64,000 nt of DNA from NCBI RefSeq assembly GCF_000006565.2, contig NC_031479.1:5560336-5624335 (forward strand), in the 5' to 3' direction. The DNA comes from Toxoplasma gondii ME49. Taxonomy: Eukaryota > Apicomplexa > Conoidasida > Eucoccidiorida > Sarcocystidae. Shown in pieces: positions 36,073 to 48,137 of the stretch; position 1 is the stretch's first letter; each line of letters begins with the position of its first letter. The position numbers and the translations under genes are program-made. A model generated the notes under the pieces. That model was given only the letters and a program-made list of their open reading frames with translations, searched no databases and had not been told where the DNA came from.

Positions 36073-37855
36073 GTACCTGGCCGTGTTGCCTAGTTCTGAT
36101 TCCTCTCAGAAGCAAGCATTCTCCATTCAGAGAACGACTGAGCCTTTTTTTCGTTTGGCATTCCCATGAATCGGGACAGTCAGTCTCCCGCCCACACTTT
36201 GGCTGGCCCGTTGGCCCCAATACCATGTGCCGTATTATTAATTCTCTCCATGAACCCCGCACACGGAGTGAAACTGGCATGTGGCATTGGGGTCTTCTGT
36301 TAAACTATTGTAGAACTGCTCTCTGCCTCGACGTACGTCTCTTCGTGTCCCCCAAAAGGGAGAAGGACTGTTTTTGTTTGTATGCTCAAGTCGTTATGGC
36401 CCTCTTCGTTGACTGAGTCGTTTGGCTCGCTGCCAGCATTCGGAGGAGAAAAGATTGCCTTTGCAGTAAAAGACATCGCAGCCGCGCTAGGTGCTTCCAC
36501 CACAAACACGTACTGCGACATGTCAGCATCATGTCATCCAAACTATTTAGCTTCGCTGCGTAATATGTTCATTACCGCGCTACCTCTCTTACTGGATGTC
36601 AAACTCAACAGACCATCAATGAGACCATGCCTGGCGCGAGGACCAGGTCACGGTCTGCATCACGCGTTGCGTTTCCTGTTGGGCGTTATGTAGCTAGTCT
36701 TCTCCGCATATGCTGACCCATGAGGTACGTGTACGCTTCAGCATTTCAGGGGCAGGTTGAAAGCAAACCGAACAGATCTGGATTGCAAGAAACCGAAAAG
36801 AGGACGAGTAGACACAGGACGGCTGAAATGGTGGAAACTAGACTGGATTTGCAGCACGCACCGTGAAACTGGTGTAAGGCATCTAAGACCCCGTTGTTTG
36901 AAAGGGAGACACACAAGCCGGAATTTAAAGATGCTGATGTGTGTCTGCCTTCGTTGGCGTGTATAAAAAGGGTGGAGAGTTGGCCGTCTTGAGCAATGCA
37001 TTGGAACCACAGTTTAGGAGATGGACATTCTCACATACACTAGAACAGACTGCTAGATATTGAGGGTGACTGTTTCCCGTCTCGACAGTGCGCGCCCTTT
37101 TGTCCACCACTGCCCGTGCAGCTTCGTTTTTCAGGAATGCCTTGGAATACGGCAATTGCCAAAAACAAAGCAGATCGTCACATAGAGCTTAATCATATGT
37201 CCACGGCCTTATCCTCTGGGAGGCATGTAGTTAGTGCTCTGCATTGAATGATGGAAATAAGTGTACAGGCGTCACCCTGACGGAAAGGTGAAAGAGCCCG
37301 GGATGTAGGATAAGGTCTGTCGCGTCAGTGCATCATTAGGCGGCCCACACGTAACAGATGGACAGTGACAGATGGAACTCGACGTATAGCTGTATCTGCA
37401 TGTAAAACTCTGAGAAATATGCTTTGACTAGAAGAAACGGTGTGCGACAGCAGACAGCTGCTGTGGCAAGGTGATCATAATGCCTGGAAGACCTAGTCGA
37501 AGTCACACGTACACAGGCGAAGCCACCGCGACGGGGCTACAGCTTTTCAAACAAAGGCACTCCGTCTTGCATAGAATTGCGTTAGAGCAACGAGCCGACA
37601 TGGAGGTGGTGCTACAAACCGAAGCCCCAGGAAGTTATCTTCTAACATATATGACCAAGTATCACCTTACATGCACAGATGCACGAAAATAATCAGTGTA
37701 CGGTTTTGACTCAGTTGATTCTTCAGTTCATGTGAAGGAGTCTTTTTTTTACAGCTTGTACGCTTGCATTCAGGAGTGCGTATGTGATACAGTCAACCAT
37801 ATTCAACCATGTTCTTTATGCTTGCTGTACACCACGACCTACTAGACTGCTTGAG
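36073..37855 (+). repeat. Left arm of a large inverted repeat
   Basis: It starts where the last satellite unit is cut off (at CTGTACCTGGCC) and ends near 37855. The reverse complement of 58881-60516 matches it at roughly 97-98 percent by eye, apart from 143 bases (37194-37336) present only here. It contains no recognisable gene. Confidence 0.95.
36300..36521 (-). CDS. Small 73-residue frame, left copy
   Basis: Starts with ATG (MSQYVFVVEAPSAAAMSF) and stops with TAA. The same frame, ATG to stop, is intact in the right arm at 60071-60292. The five base differences between the copies all change an amino acid. It has no signal peptide or known motif. It may be chance conservation from a recent duplication, so function is unproven. 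Confidence 0.25.
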   Translation of the reverse strand: MSQYVFVVEAPSAAAMSFTAKAIFSPPNAGSEPNDSVNEEGHNDLSIQTKTVLLPFGGHEETYVEAESSSTIV

Positions 37856-38784
37856 ACAGCTACAGTCGCTGAGCTTCGGTATCGTACCGGTATTCATGTT
37901 TCATTAGATAAAGTCGTGTGATATTCAAATCTAAAGCTTACAGCTGTGGTAAGTAGTCCAGTTAGTGACAACACCTGTGTTGATACCGAGTGTTTTCTTC
38001 CGTTCGCATCTCTACGGGTAATTCGGTCTAGTCAAATGAAAGAGTCATAGACGTTTTACGTGGGGGCCCAGTAAATCTTGTCCTCACCAGTGGAGACCGG
38101 CAAATGGGGCAACAGAAATCTCTTAGTGGGGAAGCTGCGGCACAGACTGACGGCGTTCATGCATCACCAGAGTGAAGGGAAAGATGGGACAGCGTTGCGG
38201 ACTCGCCAAACGTGCAACCCAAAAGCACTATGCTGGCAAAAAAGCGCCCGGTACTACTTCCCCAGCGTTTTACAATCGCCACGACGGTCGGACAGGCAGC
38301 TGGATTGGTCACTTAAGGATAAGGCGTGCCCGCAAGCAAGTCACTCTGTTGCCGTTGTTGCTGATGTTTAAATTCTGTAGAGTATATCAAGCACTGATTT
38401 ACCAGGTAAGGTTGACTGCCTGTTCGGTTTTCGGTCAGTCTCTCTACGCCAGTGTGTCAGTGCAGCGGGGCTGTCGTTTTTTGTTGCAGTTGGTATCTGC
38501 AACAGTGCGAGATTCTCACAAAGACTAGTGTGGGTTTCATTGTTCGAAACATTTAAGGATTGCCCTTCCGCCCTCACAAATTCCTCCATCACAAACTGAA
38601 GCTGCATTAGTGAAATTGCTCCATTCAAGCCGTACGAGCCGGAGCGTAGGCTTTTTGCTGTCGTTTGTTGTCTGTCTGGTGTCGCTCAGAGTCTTTACAG
38701 AAAGGCACATGCCTTCCTGTTGGGTCAGCAGGACCTATAGCGAAACTGATAATTCGAATACAACGTCAGGCAACTTCTGTGGAA
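37856..38784. other. Unassigned stretch, promoter region of the secreted protein
   Basis: The inverted-repeat similarity fades here and no frame is convincing. It holds the upstream region of the gene starting at 38785. Confidence 0.4.
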
Positions 38785-40008
38785 ATGATGAGTCGACTTC
38801 ATCAGCTGCTTACAGCGGCCCTGTTGTTGCTGGCTGCGCACCCCGGTTGCGGCGCCCCGACATCCGGGTCAGCGCAGAAGCCCTCCAGTGCGGAAAAACC
38901 AGCCAACGATGTCTCCGTGGACCTAACGGAGGAAGCGTCAGCGACAATTGTTGTGAATGACAGTCTGCTGCCATACCCCTCAGAGAAGATGAACGGACCA
39001 TCTTTGGACGAGTGCGACGCTGATCACGTTGGTACTGGCTTCGTGGCCGTGTCATTCAATGGAAACATGGTGTGGAGAGAACAGAATTTTCCTGAATCTC
39101 TTCCGAAATCGACTTCGCTTACGATTGAGGTGCAGGACGCTACCACAGACGAGATGGAAGATCGGCCAATCCTTTTCGTCTACCACACGAATACCACGAG
39201 TGCGTACGTGCGAGGACAGCCTCTCCCGTATGCGTTCTGTGCAAAGATACCCGACAACAGGAACGTCACTCAGTACGGGCTACACGCACACTTAAACCTG
39301 GGCCGCATGCACGTAGAGGGCGGGACCTCGCGGCTGGAAAGTTACGTTGGCTTGACAGAGGTCGAATCTGGAATTGACGAGTATAGCAATGTGCGTGTTC
39401 GCATGTTTCCTGTTGTGACTATGGAGCAAACAGTTGAGGACGGAAGCTCTGAAGGTGCGTCAGGTGCTGGCCACAGAAAACCAGCAAAGTCCAAGTACGA
39501 CGCTTCGTGCAACTTTTCTAGCGTTAAAGATGAAGGACTCGTGGGTGTTGCTACGGAGGTATCGGTTACTTTTCCGTCAGAGCTTGACCCAGCAAACCTG
39601 CCGAAACCGACATATTTGACGGTACGCATGGATGACATCAGCACTGATGAGGACGAGCCGCAAGCTGTCGCAGTTTTTACCTCGGACCTCACGAAGTGGT
39701 ACAAGGAAGAAGTCCCTTTGACTGCACTTCTTTGTGCGAAACTGCCAGACCACGGGGAAAGCATCATGTATCGAGTCATTGCTCTTCTCAACGTTGGATG
39801 GGATGGGTACACCACAGACGAAGAACGCGATGCAGCAAGGCGGCAGGAAAAGGCCTCGGAGGAAACGAAGGAAAACGCAGCAGACGACGAGGTCGTCCAG
39901 ACTCTTCGAAACGGTGACTTTGTAGGAACCACGATGGTTGTCGTGCTTCCTGACAAAGTTGACTACACAGCATCCGCAAAGTTGGAGCCTTACAAATCAA
40001 CCGAGTAA
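38785..40008 (+). CDS. Secreted protein with two tandem Cys-containing domains, unrecognised
   Basis: Starting at the ATG-ATG at 38785 gives 407 residues. The N-terminus is a clear signal peptide (MMSRLHQLLTAALLLLAAHP), cut near residue 23-24. Two homologous domains follow, at about residues 77-173 and 242-337. Each begins with Cys, has a hydrophobic strand and an FP (NFPESLPK / TFPSELDP), a run of Thr-Asp-Glu, and ends (F/L)CAK(I/L)PD followed by a second hydrophobic strand. The Cys pair is exactly 75 residues apart in both (77/152 and 242/317). A third copy starts at residue ~377 and is cut off by the stop codon after about 30 residues. N-glycosylation sequons are present. No membrane anchor or GPI signal is visible. 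Surface or dense-granule export is plausible but inferred. The frame extends upstream without an ATG, so a 5' exon cannot be excluded. Confidence 0.78.
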   Translation: MMSRLHQLLTAALLLLAAHPGCGAPTSGSAQKPSSAEKPANDVSVDLTEEASATIVVNDSLLPYPSEKMNGPSLDECDADHVGTGFVAVSFNGNMVWREQNFPESLPKSTSLTIEVQDATTDEMEDRPILFVYHTNTTSAYVRGQPLPYAFCAKIPDNRNVTQYGLHAHLNLGRMHVEGGTSRLESYVGLTEVESGIDEYSNVRVRMFPVVTMEQTVEDGSSEGASGAGHRKPAKSKYDASCNFSSVKDEGLVGVATEVSVTFPSELDPANLPKPTYLTVRMDDISTDEDEPQAVAVFTSDLTKWYKEEVPLTALLCAKLPDHGESIMYRVIALLNVGWDGYTTDEERDAARRQEKASEETKENAADDEVVQTLRNGDFVGTTMVVVLPDKVDYTASAKLEPYKSTE

Positions 40009-41026
40009 TGGGTTCATCAGGTGTATCAGATAGCTGTTGTACCAACATGAAACAGTCCGACTTCATATGAAGAGGTTGTGTACGTCTTAAAGGAGTCTGT
40101 GGTCGGATCCAGTGCAGCGTGTGTTGCTACGCATGGGGTCACCAGAACAGGTCTTCCCCTCTCAGCAACAATGGTGGGATACTGTCGCTTTTAAGCAAAC
40201 TCTCAGGACACATTTCCAGGACGTGTGGGGCCATAGTGCCTATTCGCTTTTTAAGTATTAGTGGCTAAATGCGTCGCGGAGGGACTGTCACATGTACTAT
40301 ACGAACGCAGCTACAATCCTATGCGTAGAGGCAAAGGGAACAAACGGAATATTGCAGTAGTATCTCTTGCCCGAATCTGCTGTACGCCATCTCTGCATCC
40401 ACCCTGCCTAGGCCTGTTTACAGGTCACTGCAATTATGCCCACCGAAAAAGGCAGACGGTGCTGTGACGATTCTTGTACCAAAGGCCCGGTGACCTCCCA
40501 CCTACTACACTGGGTTCAGACAGCCTGTGGGCTTCATCGAACTACGAGCTTTCCTGGTTCTTACGCCGGATCCCCGTGCAACACCGTGCGGAGCTGTTCA
40601 CGCTGCTTACTGTGCACGAAATAAAAAGCTCACTCAAGGTTTACCCTACTCACATCTGTTTCTAAAAAAAGTGAGAAGCGATCAGCTTCTGTGAAGCCGC
40701 CAGTGCAGTATGTAACACTTAACGATGCAGTTTCGTGAATACACTGATCACCCGATTTCCTGTTTACTAGCAATAACAGGTGAATGCTCTCTTCGAAAGG
40801 GAGAAGCTGAACAAGAGACATTGCGAAGAAAACCGCTTACCAAGTCTGAATGTATACCTAGCAGAAAGATACTCCAATGGCGAGTTAATTAAGAAACGAA
40901 GCGCGGTTAAGTGACGGGTGATGAAAATACGCGTTTGTTTGTCACCGTATAAACATGCAAGCAGGTGAATCAATATGCAGTGAGGTAAACGGTGGTAACC
41001 AACAACAAAAGACCATGACAACGACA
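40009..41026. other. Convergent intergenic region
   Basis: Lies between the stop of the secreted protein (plus) and the stop of UTP3 (minus), so it should hold both 3' UTRs. Only short chance frames are visible. Confidence 0.5.
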
Positions 41027-44000
41027 TTACGACAAGGTCCGTGACTTTTTGAGATTTGTCCGAATTCCAGATTCCTCTCCCATGTACGAATCGCCCTCCA
41101 CTTCGCGCCCTGGTGGTCGAATCGTCTGAGAAGGCACACGCACACGGGAACAGAAGAGAAACATTGCCAGCACCTGTGCTTACGTCTGAAGTTACATCTG
41201 GAGGTGCAGTCTTCACATACCAGACACCCATTGGTATTACAAGCCCTCACATATGGTGAACACCGCATGCGAATATCCCATATGTTAATGTCTACGTTAT
41301 GGCATACGTATTTGTGATGATAAACAGTTCTTCCTGTTGACTAACTTGGTCACAGACTCCGCGGATGGTGCCAATGCATAATGCGGGCGTGTATCCATAG
41401 GATAGGCGTAATATCGATAGAAAATAGACACACGTATAGAGAGACGGGCAACGGCAGAGAGACAGGATCAGACAAGCAGGCAGTCTCAGACAAAGATAGA
41501 AGAGAGGGGCATTCTGAATAGCTTAACGCCAGAAACACGCAAACGGTCCTCCTTTGTTGTGTTCTGTACATACCTTCAGTTTCTTCATCTTGCTTTCGAA
41601 CTTCATTCTGTTGTGGACTCGGGCGTTTCCTTCGAACTTCTTCCTCTTCCGAGTCAAACCCTTGTTCTTCAAGATTTGGCGCGTCGTTGCTGGAAAAGCA
41701 TTCAAAGGGCACCAGTCGCAGAAACTCAGTGCACATACAAATAGGCACAAGCCCTCAAAACTGTGCATCTAGATATGTCATTCGTGCACACATGATGCAT
41801 AATGTCACATCCAATTAATTGCATACATACATGCAAACCTACATACGTACCTACATGCATACATACACATACAGATACCGGGGGAGCGCAACTCACTTTC
41901 AGTATGTATGGCTGAAAAATCCATGTAGTCCGTAGTTGAGACTCGTGTACTGCTATGCTTTGGAGAAAAAACTTACTGCATTTGACACGCGCAATGTTTC
42001 CTTACCTCTCTGGCCGTCGACCGCTTCGGGAACACTCGGGATGAATGCCTTGGCCCGCTCTACCATCTGCTTCTTCTTCGCAGTCTTGCGGATCTTCTGA
42101 GTTTCAAGCAGCTCATCAAAAGCGTCAAGATCTTCTTCACGATACGGCGCCTCGGCCCGGGCTTCGCTCTCTTCCATTCTCTTTCCTTTCCTTGCTTTCC
42201 CGGAAAGCACATCCTCAAACTCGCCGTCGTCTTCCACTTGCCTGCTGAGAGAAAAAAGTGCAGAAGCAAGACGTTCAAACGGCTCCACACCCAAAAACAC
42301 GACGCACAGAAAAGCACCTGGCTAATTAACTTCCAAGCAACCTAAGAGTGAAACGCACATCGTCAGGCGAAGAATACATTGGCTTTTCCCGTTACCACGA
42401 AGATCTCCACAAAGCCAATACAACACAGAGTTTTATATACTAGTCGCCCTCTGCAACTCCGTAAAAGGCATATCACAGTGATTAGACTGTCCCCCCTGGT
42501 TAATATAACGCCTTCCGAGCCCCCAATATGGATTGGCACAAAATCGTCACCACTTTCTGCTTACAGATCAACATCATCGGTAGACCTTAATAAGGAAAAG
42601 CCACTTGTGTTCCTGCGCAGATGACGCATACAAAACTGACACGCTACACGGGACCCCACAGCACGCACTTTATCCTCCAACGCCGTCTCTGCTATTTTCC
42701 CCTTCACTTTGTAGTCGCGAAAAGTGCCGTACCCCTGGTCTTTCTTCTGCTTGTTGAGCATCAGATTGAAAGACAACGTTTTTTGGTTTTCCTGTCTCGA
42801 CAGAATTGCGCGGTCGGCCTGGAGAGCCGCCTCCGCCCTCCGTGCTGTCTCAGAGGCCTGCTTGGCGGCATTCAGATAAGCGTTCAGAGCATTTTTCTGC
42901 TTCTTCTTGCTTTTGTTAGCGCGGCCGAGAGTTGGGTCCTCCTCGTCGTCTCCCAACGCATCCAGTGTCGACTCTGAAAATGCGGTCAATTCACCCAATG
43001 TCGTTCCCACCGTCATCCGTCTCTGGTGTTCCTCCAGCTTCTTGGACATTTGCCGCTCTGCAAAGAAAGCAAGGCAACACAGAACAGACGTGAAGTCTTA
43101 TTTCTCGAGGACGTGTCAAGGGAACATCCGGCGACACCGATTGTTGTGCGGCGGAGACTCGCGGGAAGCCCAGAAGAGAAAAAATACGAAAAAAACGAGC
43201 AAAAGCAACGGAGAAGTGCCAGAACAGTGTATTCTCATTAGAAGGTGATACGATGCACAATCTACAAACCATGCAGTCAGAGAATTTCGAATTAAATGCA
43301 AATCGAATAGGACCAAATATCAATCCACCAATCAAAGTGGGGAAGGAAAATACTAGCACTAAAACGGTGGAGAGGACAAACCAAATAAGTAACATACAGG
43401 TTCTAGTTCCAACACACAATCCACTGGAGAGACAAGCCCCCCGAGACTAAAACACAAAATCCGGATACTAGGGTGCACGCCGACTTGGATATGAAGAGCA
43501 TACCGCGAGAAACGCTTACATACCCGCCGTGGTGGAACTAAGGCGCCTCCAACAACCAAAATAAGATTGGTGTCCTAGAATATTTGAATCCAAACCCAAA
43601 TTCAACTCCTTCCACCAAGTAGTGGCCAACTCGATACGGCGAACTTTATCACTTAAAATAGACAGGAAATCACGCTGTGCATGTACTCACCTTTCCTGTC
43701 TTTCTTCGACATGGACAGGCGGACCATGTTTTCTTCTTCAAAGGCTTCTCGAGCGCGCTGCTTGGCAATTGAGGCTGCCGAACCTAGACGACTTTGCTGG
43801 ACTTGGATCCATTGTTCGAGGCCGACTTCCTCTGGAGCATCGCCAACTTCTTCGCGAACTGCACGCACCAACTCGCTTCGCTTCAGGCGCTCCGCGGCTC
43901 GGCGCAATTCTCGCTCTGCCTTGGCCTTCACTTTGTTGACCTGGTGAACCAGAGAAACGACTGATGGAAAAATATCAAATTACAAGAGGTCTCCTACACC

Positions 44001-47000
44001 TGATCCTGCCTCCCGCAGAACGTATGAAAAGTGCCATTTCCAGCTAGCTCCAGATTCGACACACGCATTTCAGCGTTAATTAATTTCTTCTGATATTTGT
44101 TGGAGGCCCTGACTAGCTCTCTGTGATTTATCTTTCACCTTCACGGAGGAAATGGTGCTAGGGATAACAGGCTGTTTCCAAACGCCTCTCAAAATTGGAA
44201 GTGCACGAATTTATTGCGATTCTGATCCTCGTTCCGGGAGGAAAACGGACATGAAAGTCCGCGTAAATAAACAGACACAAGCACAGATGAGTATATGCAT
44301 GCGTTGTGCGAGCTGCGCAGGGAAGCTCGCTGGGCAATGACGACACGAACGATTTCGAGATGCCGAAGGGTGTGTGTGGACACATTATAGAGGGGTACGG
44401 GGAGCCAAAAAAAACATGAGAAAAAGGTAGACAGCGTTCACGAAGAGGCAGAAACTTCGAACCAGACCAAACGCCTACAAAGGCTCCGACGCAAGGAGGG
44501 TCACATGCATGCACATATTGAGGAAAGTTGACAGGCAATAATGGAGGGGGGGTAGCAGACGAAGACACGAAGCACCAACTCCTGTGGAAGCTCGAGACGA
44601 GGGCGCAACTCCAGATACGAGCAGGAAGTTATCTGCAGACAAGACAGAGTGCATATGAATGTCGCTTCAAGGCGAGCTGCGGACGCAGATATCGCTTACC
44701 TGATCTTCAGCGTGGTACTCCATAGCTAGGATTTTCGGGGGCTTGTACAACTGAGTGCCCTCATCGTCGTCTGCCTTGTTCGCCTTCTTTCCTTTGGGTT
44801 TCTCGCTGTCTTCTTCCTCTTCTGTGGAAGCTTCTCCATCATGTCTCTCCTCGCCGACACCCAAGAGAAGGTCGGGACGAGGTCGGGCAGCAGCCACGTC
44901 TTCGTCACCTGAGCAGAACATCGTCGCATGGCGATGGCAGCCCACACTCCACTCTCGACAGGCTTTTCCAAGCCAAGCAAAAAAACAAAGAAAGCCAGGT
45001 TGTTTTGGAAGAGCCAATGCTGCGCCGCTCTCGAGCAAGCACGTCGCTGGTCACAAGGAAAAGGTGATGTCTCCAATGGTCCATCTGCAACAAGAAACGA
45101 CGAGTGTCCACGAGTGGTGCATGCGCATTCGAGAACAGCTTACGTAATTTACCTTTGCATTTACTCAAAGATAAACAGTTTCCTGGTACTGACTAGCTTG
45201 TTTCAATGATGTTAGCGACCTGCACGCACCCACGGCGGCCCTAACGGTATCCGCTACTCTGGTCGACCTCTTGTGATCGATTTAGTATTTTCTACAAACG
45301 CTCCCGTGGGGGCAGAGAAAACGCACGTGCTCAGCTGTTCGTTCTCTGTCCTCCAGCCTTCCCTTTGACACGCATAGGCGTCCTTATCTCCGCAGTTTCT
45401 ATCCCACTCTTCTGCTCAACTTCTCTCTTCACAAAAAACGTACCTTCCACATCTGTGACGTTCTTTTCCTTCGCTAGCTGCAGTAGGCGGTTGATCTGCA
45501 GCCGAAGCCTGTCGTCGATTGGTTTCAGTTTCTCCAGCAACAGGCGCACCTCCACGAGTCTCTCGATCACAGGATGGTCCGTGACGGGGATGCCGTGGGT
45601 CTTCAGAAGAACGTAGTAGCTCAGGTAAGTCAAATACGCCACCAGCAGTTGGTTTTTCGTGTCCAAAAACGACAGCCCCTGGAGAACGCAGGCAAACGGA
45701 GCGATAGCGCAAATGGAGAAGCTTAGAGTTGAGACACAGGATTCACTGGTGACCAGACAAGAGCTGCAGGTTCGGTCTGCGCGATGCCAACAACAGCTCA
45801 GCAGAAGCAAACACCGGAGAGACGCGAGATCCTGTGACCGCTTCCCAGTGTACAGACGCCGGCCACAGTTCTTTTGTTTGTGTCTGCCTTCTCGTTCAGT
45901 TGCTCGTCTCACCTCCTTCGTGATGAGTTGTCGGCACTTGGCTTTTCGAAGCAGCGGCCGCACCGTGCCTCGTACGTCCTGCAGGGACGTCTTCAGCTGG
46001 TCCAACAGGCTCTGCAATTCCGGGTGTTCCTCCGTCAGAATCTTCTGGCGTTCCTGCTCCGACAGAGCTTGGAACTCCGAGGAGGACAGTAGGAGATGAA
46101 CATGCGCTGTCTCTTTGGCCCGAGAGGAGGCCGCCTCGAATCCACTCAGTATTGAATGCAACTCCTGCGAAAGAAAATCTGTTCCAACGAGACGACGAGT
46201 GTGCAACGCAGGTAGGTTACCCTTTCCCAGCCACGCCCGACAAAGAATATCTGTTTGAGATGTCCAGACTCTTGACATACCCTGTACCTGCAGTTGAAAT
46301 GTTCACGAAATCCTGCAGGTATAGCTGCAATGCTTGAAGTTGTCTTTTATGGTCCCCCCTCGTTAATGACAGATGCTTCCGGTTTAAGCAGTCACAGAAA
46401 TTGGCCGGAAACGGCGGATTTGAGGACCTCATTTTGCGAAGGGTGGCACCCCACCACGAGTATTTGGCCCCGCCTTCGGTGCGTTTCAATCGACTCCTTA
46501 CCTGATCACTTCCCTCAGATTCATCATCTTCGGATGTGTCTTCGTCAGGCGTTCTCGTCGACGCACCTGCCTTCCGCTGACCCCGCGCGGCTTCCGCTAG
46601 GCTCGACAATCCGAAGTCATCTTCGTCCAATCCCTCCACTTCTTCTTCCTCTTCAATCTGGCGCGCTTCTTCTTCCCGCATGCGCATATTTTCTTCCTCT
46701 TCTGCCGACTCCGCTTCCTCCTCTTCGTCCTCGTCGGCGTAGAAGGCCTTCGCCGACCGTCCCCAAGCTGTTCGCGCGCCCACTTCATCTTCTGCGGTCC
46801 CCAGACAGGAAATTGTCACAAACCTGGTGTAAGTGGCGAGTTGTTGTACATTTGCCTTTGTCTTTGAAGAGTGAGGGACCTCTAAAAAGCAAATATTGAT
46901 ACCCAGGAAGCGTCTTTACCACGTGTGTCCCAACCCGCCTATGTTTCTCGTGACTTTACCCTCCGGGCGCCTCGCAGCGTTAAGCCATTTTCTCCATTCC

Positions 47001-48137
47001 AGTTACAGTCACAGCCGTTTCAAGGGAAATCGTGAAGGTAAAACTCGGTAGCAATGACTTGAGGTTACAAACGCATGGCCAACACAGACCTCTAATGGAG
47101 AGAAGGAAGACACTGGATTTGCTTCGAAAGAGACGCGTTATCGTTCGCACTGCACCCGCTTGTGTATCGTCGTACCTGCTTCTTCCTCATCTTCCTCCGC
47201 GTCCTCTTCTTCCTCTTCCAGTTCTTGATCGTCGTCATCTAGTGCATCCTCTGCACCCTCGAGTCCCATGAGTCGGCGTTCGTGCTCTTCATCGCTCTCT
47301 GTTCAAAACGCCCGAATGGAGTGAACAAGTCGTCAAAACTCCACACTGGCATCATTCCATGGACCTGTCAGCTCCCGAGAGAAGGCAGGTAGGGAACACC
47401 CTTGACAATCTACGATTCGGGATACAGCTCGACCAACGACACCTTAGCTTGTGTCTGAATTACAATACAATGTCTTCTGTACCAACCACCTAAATTAGGG
47501 ATGTTTTCCGGCCATTTGTACAAATCTCGCACTGTTTGTAAAGAATCCGATAGATACTTCGCTCACTGCGTGCTTAGGGTCAGACGACCTGTGGGAGTCG
47601 TCCAGAATTCGTCTTCTTGAAAAGTCGATGTCCCACCCAGAAGGTTGACGGAAGGTTCTGACATCATTTGACCAATACTCTACTCTCATTTTTTTAATTA
47701 CAGAAAAAATACCGCAGACGCGCGAGTCTCTCACGTTGCCGTCGCCTCCAGAACCCCCGCAAAAACACAAAAGATAGACGAAAGTGGTTTTGCCCCTGGT
47801 ACAGGGTCTAGGCTTTAATGAAAGAGGTGAATGACTCAAAAATAACAGATCAGAGCCCTGTGTTCGGCTTACCATCGTCACCTTTGTCGCCAAGACGAAT
47901 GAACTCTTCTGCGGCGGAGCCGCTCCCGCCGAGCTTGCGGCGTTCCCTACAGCGGTAAGACTCTTCCACTTCATCGAGACCAAACTGGTCCGCCTCCGTC
48001 TCAAACAGTGTGCCTTTCTTTACATTTTTTGAAAATTTGGCTGGTAGGTGAAGAGCCGTAGAACCGCGCGAACGGTTCCCCCGCTTGTCGTTTTTCCCAG
48101 CAGGGCCTGGGCGGCGCGCGGCACCCAGGCGTGCCAT
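41027..48137 (-). CDS. UTP3: Sas10/UTP3, small-subunit processome protein
   Basis: A nucleolar protein of the SSU processome needed for 18S rRNA maturation. Eleven minus-strand exons: 48137-47873, 47298-47176, 46791-46502, 46164-45913, 45678-45444, 44908-44700, 43940-43691, 43057-~42640, ~42244-42006, 41689-41574, 41125-41027 (stop TAA). All joins are in phase except the one between exons 8 and 9, whose donor I could not fix. Diagnostic parts: N-terminal DEVEESYRCRERRKL; acidic repeats then WGRSAKAFY; the Sas10/C1D core HPELQSLLDQL ... LTYLSYYVLLKTHGIPVTDHP with HPVIERLVEVR; PPKILAMEY; and the Sas10 C-terminal domain (QILKNKGLTRKRKKFEGNARV) ending GEESGIRTNLKKSRTLS. The short final exon is below usual ORF cut-offs and was found from the family's SGIR-KS ending. 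Confidence 0.93.

Noticed and set aside
30462..36416. Many 60-230-codon frames in the left satellite array on both strands
   Set aside because: They repeat unit after unit, run into Lys or Phe tracts from the A-rich spacers, and often start at non-ATG codons. They are shadows of a tandem repeat.
36925..37155. 76-codon minus-strand frame, also present at 59437-59667
   Set aside because: Begins with TTG and is conserved only because the arms are recent copies.
37471..37692. 73-codon frame near the inner end of the left inverted arm, and its copy at 59043-59264
   Set aside because: The only ATG in the left copy is ATA in the right copy, so no start is conserved. The similarity is explained by duplication alone.
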